Shown here: positions 1-8,482 of the stretch, one piece after another
Layout of the letters: each line of letters starts with the position of its first letter
Numbering within the stretch: the stretch's first letter is position 1
Assembly (NCBI RefSeq): GCF_025567285.1
Contig: NZ_JAOQJT010000011.1
Span: 22,736-86,735, forward strand
From: Coprococcus aceti
GTDB taxonomy: Bacteria; Bacillota; Clostridia; Lachnospirales; Lachnospiraceae
Direction of reading: 5' to 3'
Length of the DNA stretch: 64,000 bases
Program-made: the position numbers and the translations under genes
Notes under the pieces: generated by a model
Seen by the model: the letters and a program-made list of their open reading frames with translations, nothing else
Told to the model about the DNA's origin: nothing
Database searches by the model: none

Positions 1-777
1 GAATCCAAGCATATATACAGCCATTGCCATAGACAGCTCGTCGTTTTCATCACCATATAATGATGCCACTTTTCTCAATTCATCAATAACCGTATCATGT
101 GGTACTTCAACACCGCCTTCTTCATTTACAACAGAATTGATTACCTCCGGCAATGCCATACACATCTTATAAAATGCATCTTCTTCACCAGTGAGAATTG
201 CATAAAACTGATCCATACTCACACGACGAATCAATCTATGCTGTACATTTTTCCCATCAACTTTTGTTGACCATTTTATATTCTGTGATTTCTTTGCAAT
301 TGCTTCAACTAACAGACACGCACAATCATCGTCTTCCAGAATCTGTCCTTGCATTTTTATATATGTTTTTGCAGAAGATGCAGAGTTCATTGTATTATGT
401 TTGTTCTTCATTTCTACATATATTGTATGTACAATATCTCCATCTGGCATTTGTATTCCATCTGGATTTCTGTAAATAACATCCCAGCCTGCTTGTGGGA
501 CTTCGCAACCTTTGAAATAAGAAAAAATATTCTGATGAAAATATCCTATATCATTATTATTAGACTTATCTCTCTGCCGGAAAATTTCATTATTTACAAT
601 TTCTTCCCAGCTTGTACGATACACCGATTTATCAAAAATCAACTTGATTGGATCAATCAGGTTACTATTGAACCGCTTCAAATCATACGATTCCAGTTTT
701 TCTCCATATTTCATAATCGTTGCACGCACATGCTTCTTAAAATCTTCTTCTGATATAAAATCTAAATTCCACGCCAT
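1..777 (-). CDS. Eco47II/Sau96I-type restriction endonuclease (GGNCC), 3' part cut by window edge
   Basis: The reading frame is open from an ATG at 777 to the left edge (259 codons), so the C-terminus is missing. The N-terminus begins MAWNLDFISEEDF and later has FDKSVYRTSWEEIV, FRQRDKSNNNDIGYFHQN and VEMKNKHNTMNSAS. These strongly resemble the Eco47II restriction endonuclease family, whose characterised members cut GGNCC. The E-x-K of VEMKNKH is a plausible part of a PD-(D/E)xK metal site. The start follows the methyltransferase stop with no gap (TAAATG), so the two are probably translationally coupled. Role: cleaves unmethylated foreign DNA. The family call rests on recalled similarity; the exact specificity is inferred. 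Confidence 0.85.
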   Translation of the reverse strand, partial: MAWNLDFISEEDFKKHVRATIMKYGEKLESYDLKRFNSNLIDPIKLIFDKSVYRTSWEEIVNNEIFRQRDKSNNNDIGYFHQNIFSYFKGCEVPQAGWDVIYRNPDGIQMPDGDIVHTIYVEMKNKHNTMNSASSAKTYIKMQGQILEDDDCACLLVEAIAKKSQNIKWSTKVDGKNVQHRLIRRVSMDQFYAILTGEEDAFYKMCMALPEVINSVVNEEGGVEVPHDTVIDELRKVASLYGDENDELSMAMAVYMLGF

Positions 778-2010
778 TTAATTTACCCCCTCTAATGATT
801 TATGTATCTCTAGCCCAATTTCATATGCTAAATTGACAGGAACAGCATTTCCAACCTGTTTATACTGAGATTGAACACTTCCACAAAATTGCCATTCATC
901 TGGAAATGTTTGACATCTTGCATTCTCACGTACCGTAAACGGTCTTGCTTCCAATGGATGACATCTTTCTGTTTGCTTCTGAGACGGTGAAGTCAATACC
1001 GTCAATGACGGTTCATCCAGGCTCATTCTCCTAAGAATCCCTGTTCTTCCGCCTTCCATATCCCAGCAACTTTTCATATATGCTTTTGCAATCTCCGGAT
1101 CAATATCTCTCCAATATCCTCCAGGTGGAACCAATTCAAATATTTTCCTTTTATTTTCTCCATATGGTACCCCTGGTCCTTCTGGACAATCCAACAAAAC
1201 ATCTCTCAAAACAGGCTTATAATCATGTTCTTTTGGAAATGAGAATGAAACTTTTCCCACTAAATCATTTCTAATTCCAACAGTGATTAGTCTCTCTCTT
1301 TTCTGCGGCACACCAAAATCCCACGCATTTAAAATCTTTTTCTGAATGGTATATCCCGCCTGTTCAAAAATATTTGTTATTGTTGCATATGTTCTTCCCT
1401 TATCATGAGTCAGCAATCCTCGAACATTTTCAAATAAAAACATCTTTGGCTGTAGTTTTTGTAAAAAAGTTGCATAGTGATAAAAAAGTGTTCCTCTTGC
1501 ATCTTCAAGTCCTAATCTTTTTCCAGCATAAGAAAAAGCCTGACACGGTGCTCCTCCCGATAATAAATCCAGTTCTCCTTTTTTTATACCAAAATAATCT
1601 TCCAAATCCAAACAAGATATATTAGCTATATCATCATGAATAACTCTCCAGTTCGGCCTATTGGTTTTCAAAGATTCTGCAGCATCTTTATCAAACTCTA
1701 TTAGTCCCAATGGTTCAAATCCAGCTTTTTCTATCCCCAAAGCCAAACCTCCAGCTCCTGCAAACAGTTCTATGGTTGTAAATGCATCACTATCGATTTG
1801 TGGTGATTCTTCTTTTTTTATCTCTACAACATCTTCTATCTTGCAATTTAATGTAAAACATATTTTTTCTATTGATTCAAATGAAACTGGCTCATTCTTT
1901 CCTAATCGAGCTAATACATTAAAACTTATTCCTGACGCTTCCTTCAATTCTGTGCGGTTCATTTTTTTATCTATCAGTAATTTCCATAATTTGTCATAAC
2001 AAATCGCCAT
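778..2010 (-). CDS. DNA (cytosine-5-)-methyltransferase with N-terminal HTH, partner of the GGNCC endonuclease
   Basis: 410 aa. I chose the ATG at 2010 because GGAGG lies 7 nt upstream; the frame opens 12 codons earlier without a site. C5-methyltransferase motifs appear in order: I (LFAGAGGLALG), IV with catalytic Cys near residue 156 (GGAPCQAFS), VI (FENVRG), VIII (PQKRERL), IX (RENARCQTFPDEW) and X (QVGNAVP). Residues 1-65 form an XRE-like helix-turn-helix (MNRTELKEASGISFNVLARL). Such N-terminal domains in this methyltransferase group can repress the gene's own promoter, so self-regulation is likely here, but inferred. It protects host DNA against the endonuclease encoded directly downstream, and vsr diverges upstream. 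Confidence 0.93.
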   Translation of the reverse strand: MAICYDKLWKLLIDKKMNRTELKEASGISFNVLARLGKNEPVSFESIEKICFTLNCKIEDVVEIKKEESPQIDSDAFTTIELFAGAGGLALGIEKAGFEPLGLIEFDKDAAESLKTNRPNWRVIHDDIANISCLDLEDYFGIKKGELDLLSGGAPCQAFSYAGKRLGLEDARGTLFYHYATFLQKLQPKMFLFENVRGLLTHDKGRTYATITNIFEQAGYTIQKKILNAWDFGVPQKRERLITVGIRNDLVGKVSFSFPKEHDYKPVLRDVLLDCPEGPGVPYGENKRKIFELVPPGGYWRDIDPEIAKAYMKSCWDMEGGRTGILRRMSLDEPSLTVLTSPSQKQTERCHPLEARPFTVRENARCQTFPDEWQFCGSVQSQYKQVGNAVPVNLAYEIGLEIHKSLEGVN

Positions 2011-2191
2011 TAAAATTCCTCCAAAATCAAAAATAGTACAACTCATATTTTATCATATCCCACAATTAGCAACAAGCAATTTTCTCACCATATCGTTAGA
2101 TTTTCTCTCGTATGTTTCTTATCCCGTTTGCTATTTCTCCTGTTTTTTGATAATATATTGTCATCAGTTCAGTTAGAAAGAAGGTACCTAT

Positions 2192-2650
2192 ATGTCGCGC
2201 GATTCCGCTACTGTTTCAAACAATATGCGTAAGATCCACAGTAAAGATACTTCCATAGAACTCTTACTCCAAAAAGCTCTATGGTACAAAGGTTATCGCT
2301 ATCGCAAAAATTATAAAGCTCTCCCTGGTTCTCCTGACATTGTTCTTACCAAATATAAAATTGCTATTTTTTGCGATAGTGAATTTTTTCACGGAAAGGA
2401 TTGGGAAATTCTCAAGCTTCGTCTTGAAAAGGGTAAGAATCCAGACTTTTGGATCAAAAAAATTGAGCGAAATCGTAATCGTGATTATGAAAACGATAAA
2501 AAACTTCTATTTCTAGGCTATACTGTCCTTCACTTCTGGGGGCAAGACATTTCCAAACATACAGATGAATGTTTACAGGCCATTGAAGAAGCCATTTGGG
2601 ATACAAAATTTTCTGATACAACCACTGACTATGATATATCTGAAGAATAA
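2192..2650 (+). CDS. vsr: Very short patch repair (Vsr-type) endonuclease
   Basis: 152 aa, the usual length for Vsr. Vsr nicks the DNA strand next to T:G mismatches that arise when 5-methylcytosine deaminates, starting short-patch repair. Diagnostic segments are NMRKIHSKDTSIELLLQKAL near the N-terminus, LPGSPDIVLTKYKIAIFCD with the catalytic Asp, and FFHGKDWE with the metal or base-catalysis His. The FFHGKDWE variant replaces the enterobacterial FWHGC form. The ATG follows AGAAAGAAGG. It is transcribed away from the methyltransferase across a 181-bp gap, which fits its job of repairing damage caused by that enzyme. Confidence 0.92.
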   Translation: MSRDSATVSNNMRKIHSKDTSIELLLQKALWYKGYRYRKNYKALPGSPDIVLTKYKIAIFCDSEFFHGKDWEILKLRLEKGKNPDFWIKKIERNRNRDYENDKKLLFLGYTVLHFWGQDISKHTDECLQAIEEAIWDTKFSDTTTDYDISEE

Positions 2651-2664
2651 CCCCTCCTATACAG

Positions 2665-2695
2665 GAGGCTGTCCACAACGCCTGCAGACAGCCTC
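2665..2695 (+). terminator. Intrinsic-terminator-like hairpin after vsr
   Basis: A 9-bp perfect stem, GAGGCTGTC (2665-2673) with GACAGCCTC (2687-2695), has a 13-nt loop and is followed by TTT. It lies between the convergent vsr and tnpV ends. The T run is short, so efficiency is uncertain. Confidence 0.6.
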
Positions 2696-2699
2696 TTTC

Positions 2700-3074
2700 C
2701 TACATAAAGATTATATTTTTATATACTATTTCTTCGGCAGTTGCTTTGATATTATTCATCCTCCTCACCCATTCCATCTGATCCCGCATCTTCAATTCTT
2801 CCGTCACTCCCCACCGTTCAGCCATCTGCTCCACCAGCATCTCAACTTTTTCTCTTGCTTCTTTGTCTACCTGATTCAGATACTCCGTCAGTTTCCCAGT
2901 CAGTACCAGATATTGATACTTGGCACTCCTGTGTTCCTTCAGAAACTGCTTTCGCATTATTCCATATTTTCCATATACCGGTTCTTCCTCATTGAGTTCC
3001 AAATCTGGCAGATAATAATCTCCATGCAATGTGTAGCTCAGTCCATTCTTTTCATCATAAATTTGTTTCTTCAT
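2700..3074 (-). CDS. tnpV: TnpV-family transposon-encoded protein
   Basis: 124 aa from the ATG at 3074. The relaxase stop (TAG) is just 4 nt upstream, so the two genes are coupled. The sequence opens MKKQIYDEKNGLSYTLHGDYYLPDL and continues GKYGIMRKQFLKEHR, typical of TnpV proteins of clostridial mobilizable transposons. Its biochemical role is unknown; it travels with mobilization genes. The C-terminal half is highly charged and probably helical. The frame stays open upstream of 3074, but that segment overlaps the relaxase end and is not part of the family. Confidence 0.85.
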   Translation of the reverse strand: MKKQIYDEKNGLSYTLHGDYYLPDLELNEEEPVYGKYGIMRKQFLKEHRSAKYQYLVLTGKLTEYLNQVDKEAREKVEMLVEQMAERWGVTEELKMRDQMEWVRRMNNIKATAEEIVYKNIIFM

Positions 3075-3078
3075 ATTC

Positions 3079-4494
3079 CTACAACTCCATTCCTCTGTAC
3101 TTTGCTTTATTCTTCTTAATTTGTGCATTGTGTTCTTCATTTCGTTCTCTTGCCCATTGTATGCGGTCACCTATTTTTTTCGGCATCTGCTCTTTTTGCT
3201 TTTTCACTTCAAGTTCCGCCTGCATTCGGATATCGTCCTGCACCAATCTTTCTACCATATCTTTTCCTAACATGCGTAAAAGTCGATTGTATCTGTCCGC
3301 AAGTCCTTGCAGTATTTCTTTTTCACCGGATAATTTCTGATAATCTTTCTGAACTTCTGCCAGTTCCTTTTTTGTTTTTTCATGCTCTTGCTTTTTCTTC
3401 TGAAACTTACTTTTCCAACTATCTCTTTCTCTTGTGAGTTCTTTCACCTGTGCAGCCATCGCACCGATTTTGTTTTTCATTTCAATGAATAATGGTTTTA
3501 TTTTCTTATCCCGGTAAGTTACCGCACGTTCCAATGCTGTAGCTTCCGGCAGAAATGTTTTGATCATTCCATATTCTTTTATTTCCTTACTGACATTATC
3601 CATCACTGGTTGCAGGAATTCTCTTCTGTCTTCAAGTTTTTTCAATTCCGTTTCTGCTTTCTCCGCACGTTTTTCCGCTATCTCTTTATCTTTCTGGAAC
3701 TGAATTTTTTCTTCTTCCAGTAGCTTAATATCTGCCCTCGCTTCTGCAATCTGAGAAGTCAATCCTTCATTCTCCACTGTCAGATTTTCTTTTTTCTGCT
3801 CCAGTTCCTGCACTTCCTTTTTGCGTTCTTTTTTCTTGAAATTGTAAACATCCAGATGTTCTTCATGTGTGCCTTTCTGTTCCCATTCAATTCCATGCTG
3901 TTTTGCGATTTCAGCCAGCACTTCCTTTTCATGATTTATCCACTGATTCAGTTCTGTATCATGCTTATTTCCACCTTGAAATCCAAGACTTTTCAATGCC
4001 TGCTTCAGTGAAACTCTGGCATCCATTCCTTTTCCCTTCCAGTTGGTCACATAAGGAACAAAGTCAATATGCAGATGCGGAGTAGCTTCGTCCTGATGCA
4101 GATAGCAGCTAAATACCCGAAGTGTCGGATTCCGTTTCTGGAAGTCTTTCACATATTCGTCCAGTACCTTTACAGCCAGATTTCCTTCTAACGTTCCCAC
4201 TGCCATATCCTCACGATTACCAATCTGGAATATTACTTCATGGAACAGCTTCTCCTGTTTGCCCTGTCGGATTTTTTCATAATAATTTGCAATCTGCCGG
4301 TCCTTTCTTTTCCCGACATTGTATCTCTCCGTAGCATCGTCAAACAGTTCCTTATAAACTTCTTTCAGATTCTCATTCTTATAACAAATGTTCAATTGCA
4401 CTCTGTCCGGATCTACATTTTCTGCTACAAAATCCCGTCTGTTATGAGCCAGTGAACCGGCTCCGATCATGCCACTGATTGTCCGTTTCATCAT
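3079..4494 (-). CDS. MobV-family (Mob/Pre) relaxase
   Basis: About 471 aa from the ATG pair at 4494/4491; GAGG lies roughly 11 nt upstream. It is a plasmid-recombination/mobilization relaxase that nicks one strand at oriT and starts transfer using conjugation machinery supplied by another element. The N-terminal 190 residues hold the catalytic core, including the HxH metal motif TPHLHIDFVPY and the flanking WKGKGMDARVSLKQAL. From about residue 215 on it is almost continuous coiled coil (long runs of E, K and Q), as is usual in MobV proteins. The upstream spacer is packed with inverted repeats and is the likely oriT. Confidence 0.9.
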   Translation of the reverse strand: MMKRTISGMIGAGSLAHNRRDFVAENVDPDRVQLNICYKNENLKEVYKELFDDATERYNVGKRKDRQIANYYEKIRQGKQEKLFHEVIFQIGNREDMAVGTLEGNLAVKVLDEYVKDFQKRNPTLRVFSCYLHQDEATPHLHIDFVPYVTNWKGKGMDARVSLKQALKSLGFQGGNKHDTELNQWINHEKEVLAEIAKQHGIEWEQKGTHEEHLDVYNFKKKERKKEVQELEQKKENLTVENEGLTSQIAEARADIKLLEEEKIQFQKDKEIAEKRAEKAETELKKLEDRREFLQPVMDNVSKEIKEYGMIKTFLPEATALERAVTYRDKKIKPLFIEMKNKIGAMAAQVKELTRERDSWKSKFQKKKQEHEKTKKELAEVQKDYQKLSGEKEILQGLADRYNRLLRMLGKDMVERLVQDDIRMQAELEVKKQKEQMPKKIGDRIQWARERNEEHNAQIKKNKAKYRGMEL

Positions 4495-4521
4495 AAATTT
4501 TCTCACCTCTTTTCTACTCGA

Positions 4522-4701
4522 GTGCCAGACATGGCACATAATTTTTATTTACGCCAGTTATGGCGATATTTAAGAAATTTTCGCCGGATACGGCGGTTTT
4601 GTTACTTTTGTCAAAAGTAACGCAAAAGCACTTTCGACAGCCGTACCGTCCATCAAAAGTCCCCTTGCGCCCTGCCGGGGGCATAACGTCCTTATGGACG
4701 T
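4522..4701. other. Candidate origin of transfer (oriT): row of inverted repeats upstream of the relaxase
   Basis: Three small palindromes of the same design stand 29-30 bp apart: GTGCCA-gaca-TGGCAC (4522-4537), CGCCA-gtta-TGGCG (4552-4565) and CGCCG-gata-CGGCG (4582-4595). A perfect 10-bp inverted repeat with a 1-nt loop follows, GTTACTTTTG-t-CAAAAGTAAC (4601-4621). Further on are a GCCC/GGGGC repeat (about 4669-4682) and ACGTCC-ttat-GGACGT (4686-4701). MobV oriT sites typically lie just upstream of mob and contain hairpins. The nick site cannot be assigned. Confidence 0.6.
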
Positions 4702-4737
4702 CTGTTCTGCACCGACCGAAGTGGATCATAGATCTGT

Positions 4738-4968
4738 TTATTCTGGTATCCTCGCCTGCACATATTCCAAATCTCCACAATAAGGCGTTCCCACCAGATA
4801 CCATTCTCTTGCCAGATTCATCTCCATTCTGGTCTGTACCCATTCATCATCTACCAGCACTTCTAGTCCTTCTCCGCAGTAAAATCCTGTATCAATCCAT
4901 AAATCTGATGATAATAATCCATATCTTCCATTGCTGCTGTTATATCCTAATCTTCCCTGTTTCATCAT
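4738..4968 (-). CDS. DUF5348-family small protein of mobile elements
   Basis: 76 aa from the ATG at 4968, with AAGGAG 7 nt upstream. The sequence begins MMKQGRLGYNSSNGRYGL and contains CGEGLEVLVDDEWVQTRMEM and EWYLVGTPYCGDLEY, matching the small DUF5348 proteins found beside mobilization genes in Firmicutes. The fold is probably all-beta and the function unknown. It lies between the candidate oriT and the replication-like genes and may be an accessory factor for either. Confidence 0.75.
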   Translation of the reverse strand: MMKQGRLGYNSSNGRYGLLSSDLWIDTGFYCGEGLEVLVDDEWVQTRMEMNLAREWYLVGTPYCGDLEYVQARIPE

Positions 4969-4987
4969 TTTCTGCTCCTTTCCAGTC

Positions 4988-5075
4988 TGTAAACGGAATT
5001 TGTAAACGGAGTTCAAAAGATTTTAAAAGTTAACGTTTTAAGTTTTTTCTTCAAGTTCCGTTTACATCGTTTACA
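4988..5075. repeat. Iteron-like TGTAAACGGA repeats beside the helicase gene
   Basis: Two direct copies of TGTAAACGGA occur at 4988-4997 and 5001-5010 (13-bp spacing). Inverted copies follow, TCCGTTTACA at 5057-5066 and TCGTTTACA at 5067-5075. Between them is AT-rich sequence with a central GTTAAC. The arrangement suits binding of a replication initiator or helicase, or an operator, in the 114-bp gap between the DUF5348 and helicase genes. Confidence 0.55.
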
Positions 5076-5082
5076 ATAATCT

Positions 5083-6468
5083 TTACTCAAACGGTATTTC
5101 CAACTGTTCCGGTACTTCTATAAATCCGTCTTTATCTTTCTTCACCGAATCTTTCATCCGTTTCCATGACCGCTGTATTCCATATTCCTTTCCGAATCGA
5201 TGTGTACCATGTGGTTTCCAGCCTACAATCGCATTGTTCATAATATTGGCAATTTCTTTACCTTCCCACTGTTTCATTTCTCCGGTTCGATGTAGCGCTT
5301 CATCGAACAGAATTCTTGTACATACATAATCGTCATCGTAATCATCAAGAAATGCCTGTATGATTCCGGCATTGGTATCTTCCGGCATAAATTCTTTCTG
5401 CAGACGCTTTGCCTCTTCCTCAATTTCCTTTGTAAATCCTAAGAACACATTTCCCTGTCGATACAATACCATTGCCTCTGCCCAGGCCTGTTCGATATAG
5501 GCTTTGCTCTCTGCCTCATTGTCCAGAATATGAACTTCTGCTTTCGACATATCTGTCATCACCGGAGCAAATCGTCTGTTTCCGGTTCTGTCCAGTGGGA
5601 GGAAATTCAGATCATTTGAAGTACCGCAAAATACACACTGTCGTGGTCTGTCTTCCGGGTGAACTTCATAAGGTACTTTGTAAGTTTCTTTCTGTCTGCT
5701 CAGAAACGATTTAATCTGTTCAATATTCTTTGCTGTGATAGTTGCCTTCATTTCTCCCATTTCGATAATCCAGTGATTCTGCAGTTTTCTGTAAATATTT
5801 TCATCGTCCAGATGATCCAGATTGTCACTGAACCATTCTTCTTTTATCGCCAGATACTTGAAAAATGTGGACTTTCCGGCTCCCTGGCTTCCAACCAGAC
5901 ACAGCATAATATCATACTTTATTCCCGGTTCATAAATTCTTGAAATCGCTGCCAGCATGTGCATTTTCATTACTCCGATTGTGTATTTGCTCTTTTCTGC
6001 TCCCAGGAAATGCGAAAGCATATTTTCTATTCTTGGAATTCCGTCCCAGACCAGACTCTCCAGATAATCCCTAATTGGATGATATTTATTTTCATTGGAA
6101 ACAATATCTATTCCTGCTTTGATCACACGCTCACTTGTTAGTTCATAATTTTCTTCCAGATACATCTTCAGATTATTTTCATCAGTATCTGTAACCGTAG
6201 GACTGTTATTCCTCCGCTCCCAGGGAACCTCTTTTACAATGTCCATTCTTCCAGAAAGTTCATTTCGTTTAATCGCTTTTTTCAATACCGGATCATTTTG
6301 AAGTACGGTTACACAATTTCTAATTGTCTGCTTTGTTCTTCCTTTATCCGTATGCTCCAACATATTATTGACATCTTCTGTTGTAAGCATTTCCTCGTTC
6401 ACAATATCTTCTAATTCCATCAAGGACTTCTCGCTGATATTCGTTAATTCTTTTTTCAATTTTTTCAA
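5083..6468 (-). CDS. VapE/VirE-family P-loop helicase-like ATPase
   Basis: 461 aa. The virulence-associated E family is a superfamily-3-like ATPase that commonly serves replication of phage satellites and integrative elements. The Walker A motif is GSQGAGKST (about 193-201) and a Walker B-like WIIEMGEM follows, then a conserved CVFCGTSN and DRTGNRRFAPV block. The assumed start at 6468 overlaps the upstream gene by 104 bp. An in-frame ATG at 6363, just past that gene's stop, would give a 426-residue protein that keeps all motifs. With the preceding CHC2 protein it probably forms a primase-helicase pair. Confidence 0.85.
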   Translation of the reverse strand: MKKLKKELTNISEKSLMELEDIVNEEMLTTEDVNNMLEHTDKGRTKQTIRNCVTVLQNDPVLKKAIKRNELSGRMDIVKEVPWERRNNSPTVTDTDENNLKMYLEENYELTSERVIKAGIDIVSNENKYHPIRDYLESLVWDGIPRIENMLSHFLGAEKSKYTIGVMKMHMLAAISRIYEPGIKYDIMLCLVGSQGAGKSTFFKYLAIKEEWFSDNLDHLDDENIYRKLQNHWIIEMGEMKATITAKNIEQIKSFLSRQKETYKVPYEVHPEDRPRQCVFCGTSNDLNFLPLDRTGNRRFAPVMTDMSKAEVHILDNEAESKAYIEQAWAEAMVLYRQGNVFLGFTKEIEEEAKRLQKEFMPEDTNAGIIQAFLDDYDDDYVCTRILFDEALHRTGEMKQWEGKEIANIMNNAIVGWKPHGTHRFGKEYGIQRSWKRMKDSVKKDKDGFIEVPEQLEIPFE

Positions 6469-7039
6469 CCTCCCTTCTCTTCATCTTGAAAAACTCTACA
6501 ATCTCTTCTCCTGTTCCAAACATCAGCACGTCCAGATAGTCATTTATCTTTCTTTCATTTGCCAATGCCTCCGTAAATAATTCGTGCCACTCTTCATCTG
6601 GTTCTGGTTTGTAAAACTCTTTCCAGAACTGAATCCATTTCAGATATCTGATCAGCACGTCTGTTGCATGTTTCAACCACTGCTCCAGTTTTTCTCTGAT
6701 CATCACAACTTTAGGTTTCTTTGATATCAAAGTATTCCTGCTTTGGTGCGTCCTTTTGTATTTGTTTCTGTCTTCGATTTTTATATCCAATCCAAAATCT
6801 TCTATCATCTTTTTCGCAGCTTCATACTGTGATATTCCAAATAACCTTGCTGTAAAATCTATCGCATCACCGCCCACTCCACATGCAAAGCAATGATATA
6901 TTTTATCTGCCTTCATACTTGGGTGTCGGTCTTTATGAAACGGACAACATGCCATTCCATTTCCCTTTACTTTAATCCCGTAATGCTCCGCAGCCTGTCT
7001 CGCTGTCACACATCCTTTTACCTGTTCAAATAATGTCAC
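6365..7039 (-). CDS. CHC2 zinc-finger (DnaG-type N-terminal) protein
   Basis: 224 aa. It starts at GTG (7039), supported by AGGAGG 5 nt upstream. Residues 1-90 are a CHC2 zinc-binding domain of DnaG-like primases: CCPFHKDRHPSMK, then YHCFACGVGGDAIDF, giving the Cys/His ligand set. No TOPRIM or catalytic primase core follows. The remainder is a charged helical region (REKLEQWLKHATDVL, later EVEKIEKRINEYQ). It is therefore a DNA-binding or priming accessory, likely acting with the overlapping VapE ATPase during element replication. Confidence 0.85.
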   Translation of the reverse strand: MTLFEQVKGCVTARQAAEHYGIKVKGNGMACCPFHKDRHPSMKADKIYHCFACGVGGDAIDFTARLFGISQYEAAKKMIEDFGLDIKIEDRNKYKRTHQSRNTLISKKPKVVMIREKLEQWLKHATDVLIRYLKWIQFWKEFYKPEPDEEWHELFTEALANERKINDYLDVLMFGTGEEIVEFFKMKRREVEKIEKRINEYQREVLDGIRRYCERGNAYNRRCQ

Positions 7040-7139
7040 TTCTACCTCCTGCCCCTCCGGGCAAGTCTCTGATGAACAGATATTCGGGAATTGTTGTATC
7101 TTTCAATTCGTGATATACTTAATCTGCCAAGATGGTATA

Positions 7140-7214
7140 TCAGTGAATCTGATTATCAGAGAACTTGCTCAGATATTTTGTCTGGGCTTTTTCTTTTTGT
7201 CTGTCAGTAGTCAT
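7140..7214 (-). pseudogene. Tiny ORF, probable 5' remnant of a small element-borne DNA-binding protein
   Basis: 24 codons with AAGGAG 8 nt before the ATG at 7214. The start MTTDRQKEKAQTKYLSKF is the opening I associate with small ribbon-helix-helix-type proteins of Firmicute mobile elements, but the frame stops soon after (SDNQIH). No continuation is visible in the other frames. It is either a truncated gene or a short leader peptide before the CHC2 gene. Confidence 0.4.
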
Positions 7215-7226
7215 AGCTTTTGCTCC

Positions 7227-7397
7227 TTACACAAATCTCCTTGTAGGAATAATGATGATTTCAAATTTGCTTCCGTCCTCTAATTCAAGAAGAATCACAT
7301 AATCTGAATCCCGCTCCGGTAAAATGGAACTTATTTTCAGCTTCTTACTGTAGTTAATTGCATCAAATATTTTTCCGACTACTTTCTTTGTTTTCAT
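7227..7397 (-). CDS. Small hypothetical protein
   Basis: 56 aa from the ATG at 7397, with GGAGG 11 nt upstream. The sequence (MKTKKVVGKIFDAINYSKKL, then LPERDSDYVILLELEDGSKFEI) suggests a helix followed by two or three beta strands. I do not recognise the family. It follows the integrase gene by 19 nt in the same direction and is probably cotranscribed with it. Confidence 0.55.
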   Translation of the reverse strand: MKTKKVVGKIFDAINYSKKLKISSILPERDSDYVILLELEDGSKFEIIIIPTRRFV

Positions 7398-7416
7398 TTG
7401 CTTCTTTTCCTCCGTA

Positions 7417-8469
7417 TTAACGTTTATTGTCCAGCATCTCAGCAACTTTTTTCTGCTGTGACGGGTACAGATGCCCATAAGTGTTCAATGTCATCTGAAT
7501 GTCTTTGTGCCCCAGCCTTTCCTTGATAATCAGCGGTTCTACGCCCTGGTAGATCAGATATGCCACATGGCTGTGACGGATATCGTGCACTCTGATTGGT
7601 TTTACACCGGTCAGTGCTTCATATTTCTTAAGACGTTTCTGCAGTGTTCTCGCCACAATCGGGAACAACCGTTGATCTTCCGGAAATCCATAATGCTTCT
7701 TTGCATACTCCTGTACCTCTTCCTTAAGAAAATTAGGAATATCAATGGTACGGACTGAATTTTCTGTTTTAGGAGTATCAATCACATCTCTTTTCCTGAT
7801 CCGGTTATAAGTCTTATTGATATGCAGGAGATTTCCACTCATCTCAAAATCTGAAAGACTCAATGCCAGAAGTTCTCCTTCCCTGATTCCTGTCCAAAAC
7901 AGAATTTCAAATATCAGATAATCTTCACTCCCCGGCTCAATCCCGGCAATAAATCTGTCGTATTCTGCCTTCGTCCAGAATTTCAGCTTGTTGGCATCTG
8001 ATTTCCCCATCTTTTTTACTTTCTTACATGGATTTTCCTTCAGATTGTAAATTTTCTGTGCATGATTAAACAGTGCATTTAACTGATTCTGGATCATACG
8101 CTCATAAGTCTTGCTGTATCCTTTTTCCTGAATGGTATTCTGCCACTGGATAATCTCTGCCGGTGTGATCTCATTCATTTTTCTTATTCCAAAATACGGA
8201 ACAATGTGCTTGTTCATCATGTGCTGCTTATTGCGGATTGAATTTTCTTTCAGTTCATTCTTTTTATCTTCAAAATAGACTTGAATAAAACTGTTCATCT
8301 CCATTTTCATATCTGCCGCAGTCTTTCTTATGAATTCCTTTTCATAATTCAATGCTTCTTTCTTGGTCTTGAACCCTCTTTTCAGCTTCTGCGTTTTCTT
8401 TCCTGTCCAGTCAATATAGCGGAAACTCACATACCAGGTTCCCTGTGTTTTGTCTTTGTAAGCTGACAT
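7417..8469 (-). CDS. int: Tyrosine-recombinase integrase
   Basis: 350 aa from the ATG at 8469, with GGAGG 7 nt upstream; the longer open frame is not needed. It has an N-terminal arm-binding domain (GTWYVSFRYIDWTGKKTQ), a SAM-like core-binding domain (about 60-160) and a catalytic domain. Catalytic landmarks are TGIREGELLAL (Arg), HDIRHSHVAYL (His-x-x-Arg), LGHKDIQMTLNTYGHLYP (His and the Tyr nucleophile). It catalyses integration and excision of the element. The small excisionase-like gene sits directly upstream. Confidence 0.95.
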   Translation of the reverse strand: MSAYKDKTQGTWYVSFRYIDWTGKKTQKLKRGFKTKKEALNYEKEFIRKTAADMKMEMNSFIQVYFEDKKNELKENSIRNKQHMMNKHIVPYFGIRKMNEITPAEIIQWQNTIQEKGYSKTYERMIQNQLNALFNHAQKIYNLKENPCKKVKKMGKSDANKLKFWTKAEYDRFIAGIEPGSEDYLIFEILFWTGIREGELLALSLSDFEMSGNLLHINKTYNRIRKRDVIDTPKTENSVRTIDIPNFLKEEVQEYAKKHYGFPEDQRLFPIVARTLQKRLKKYEALTGVKPIRVHDIRHSHVAYLIYQGVEPLIIKERLGHKDIQMTLNTYGHLYPSQQKKVAEMLDNKR

Positions 8470-8482
8470 CTTAAAACCTCCT

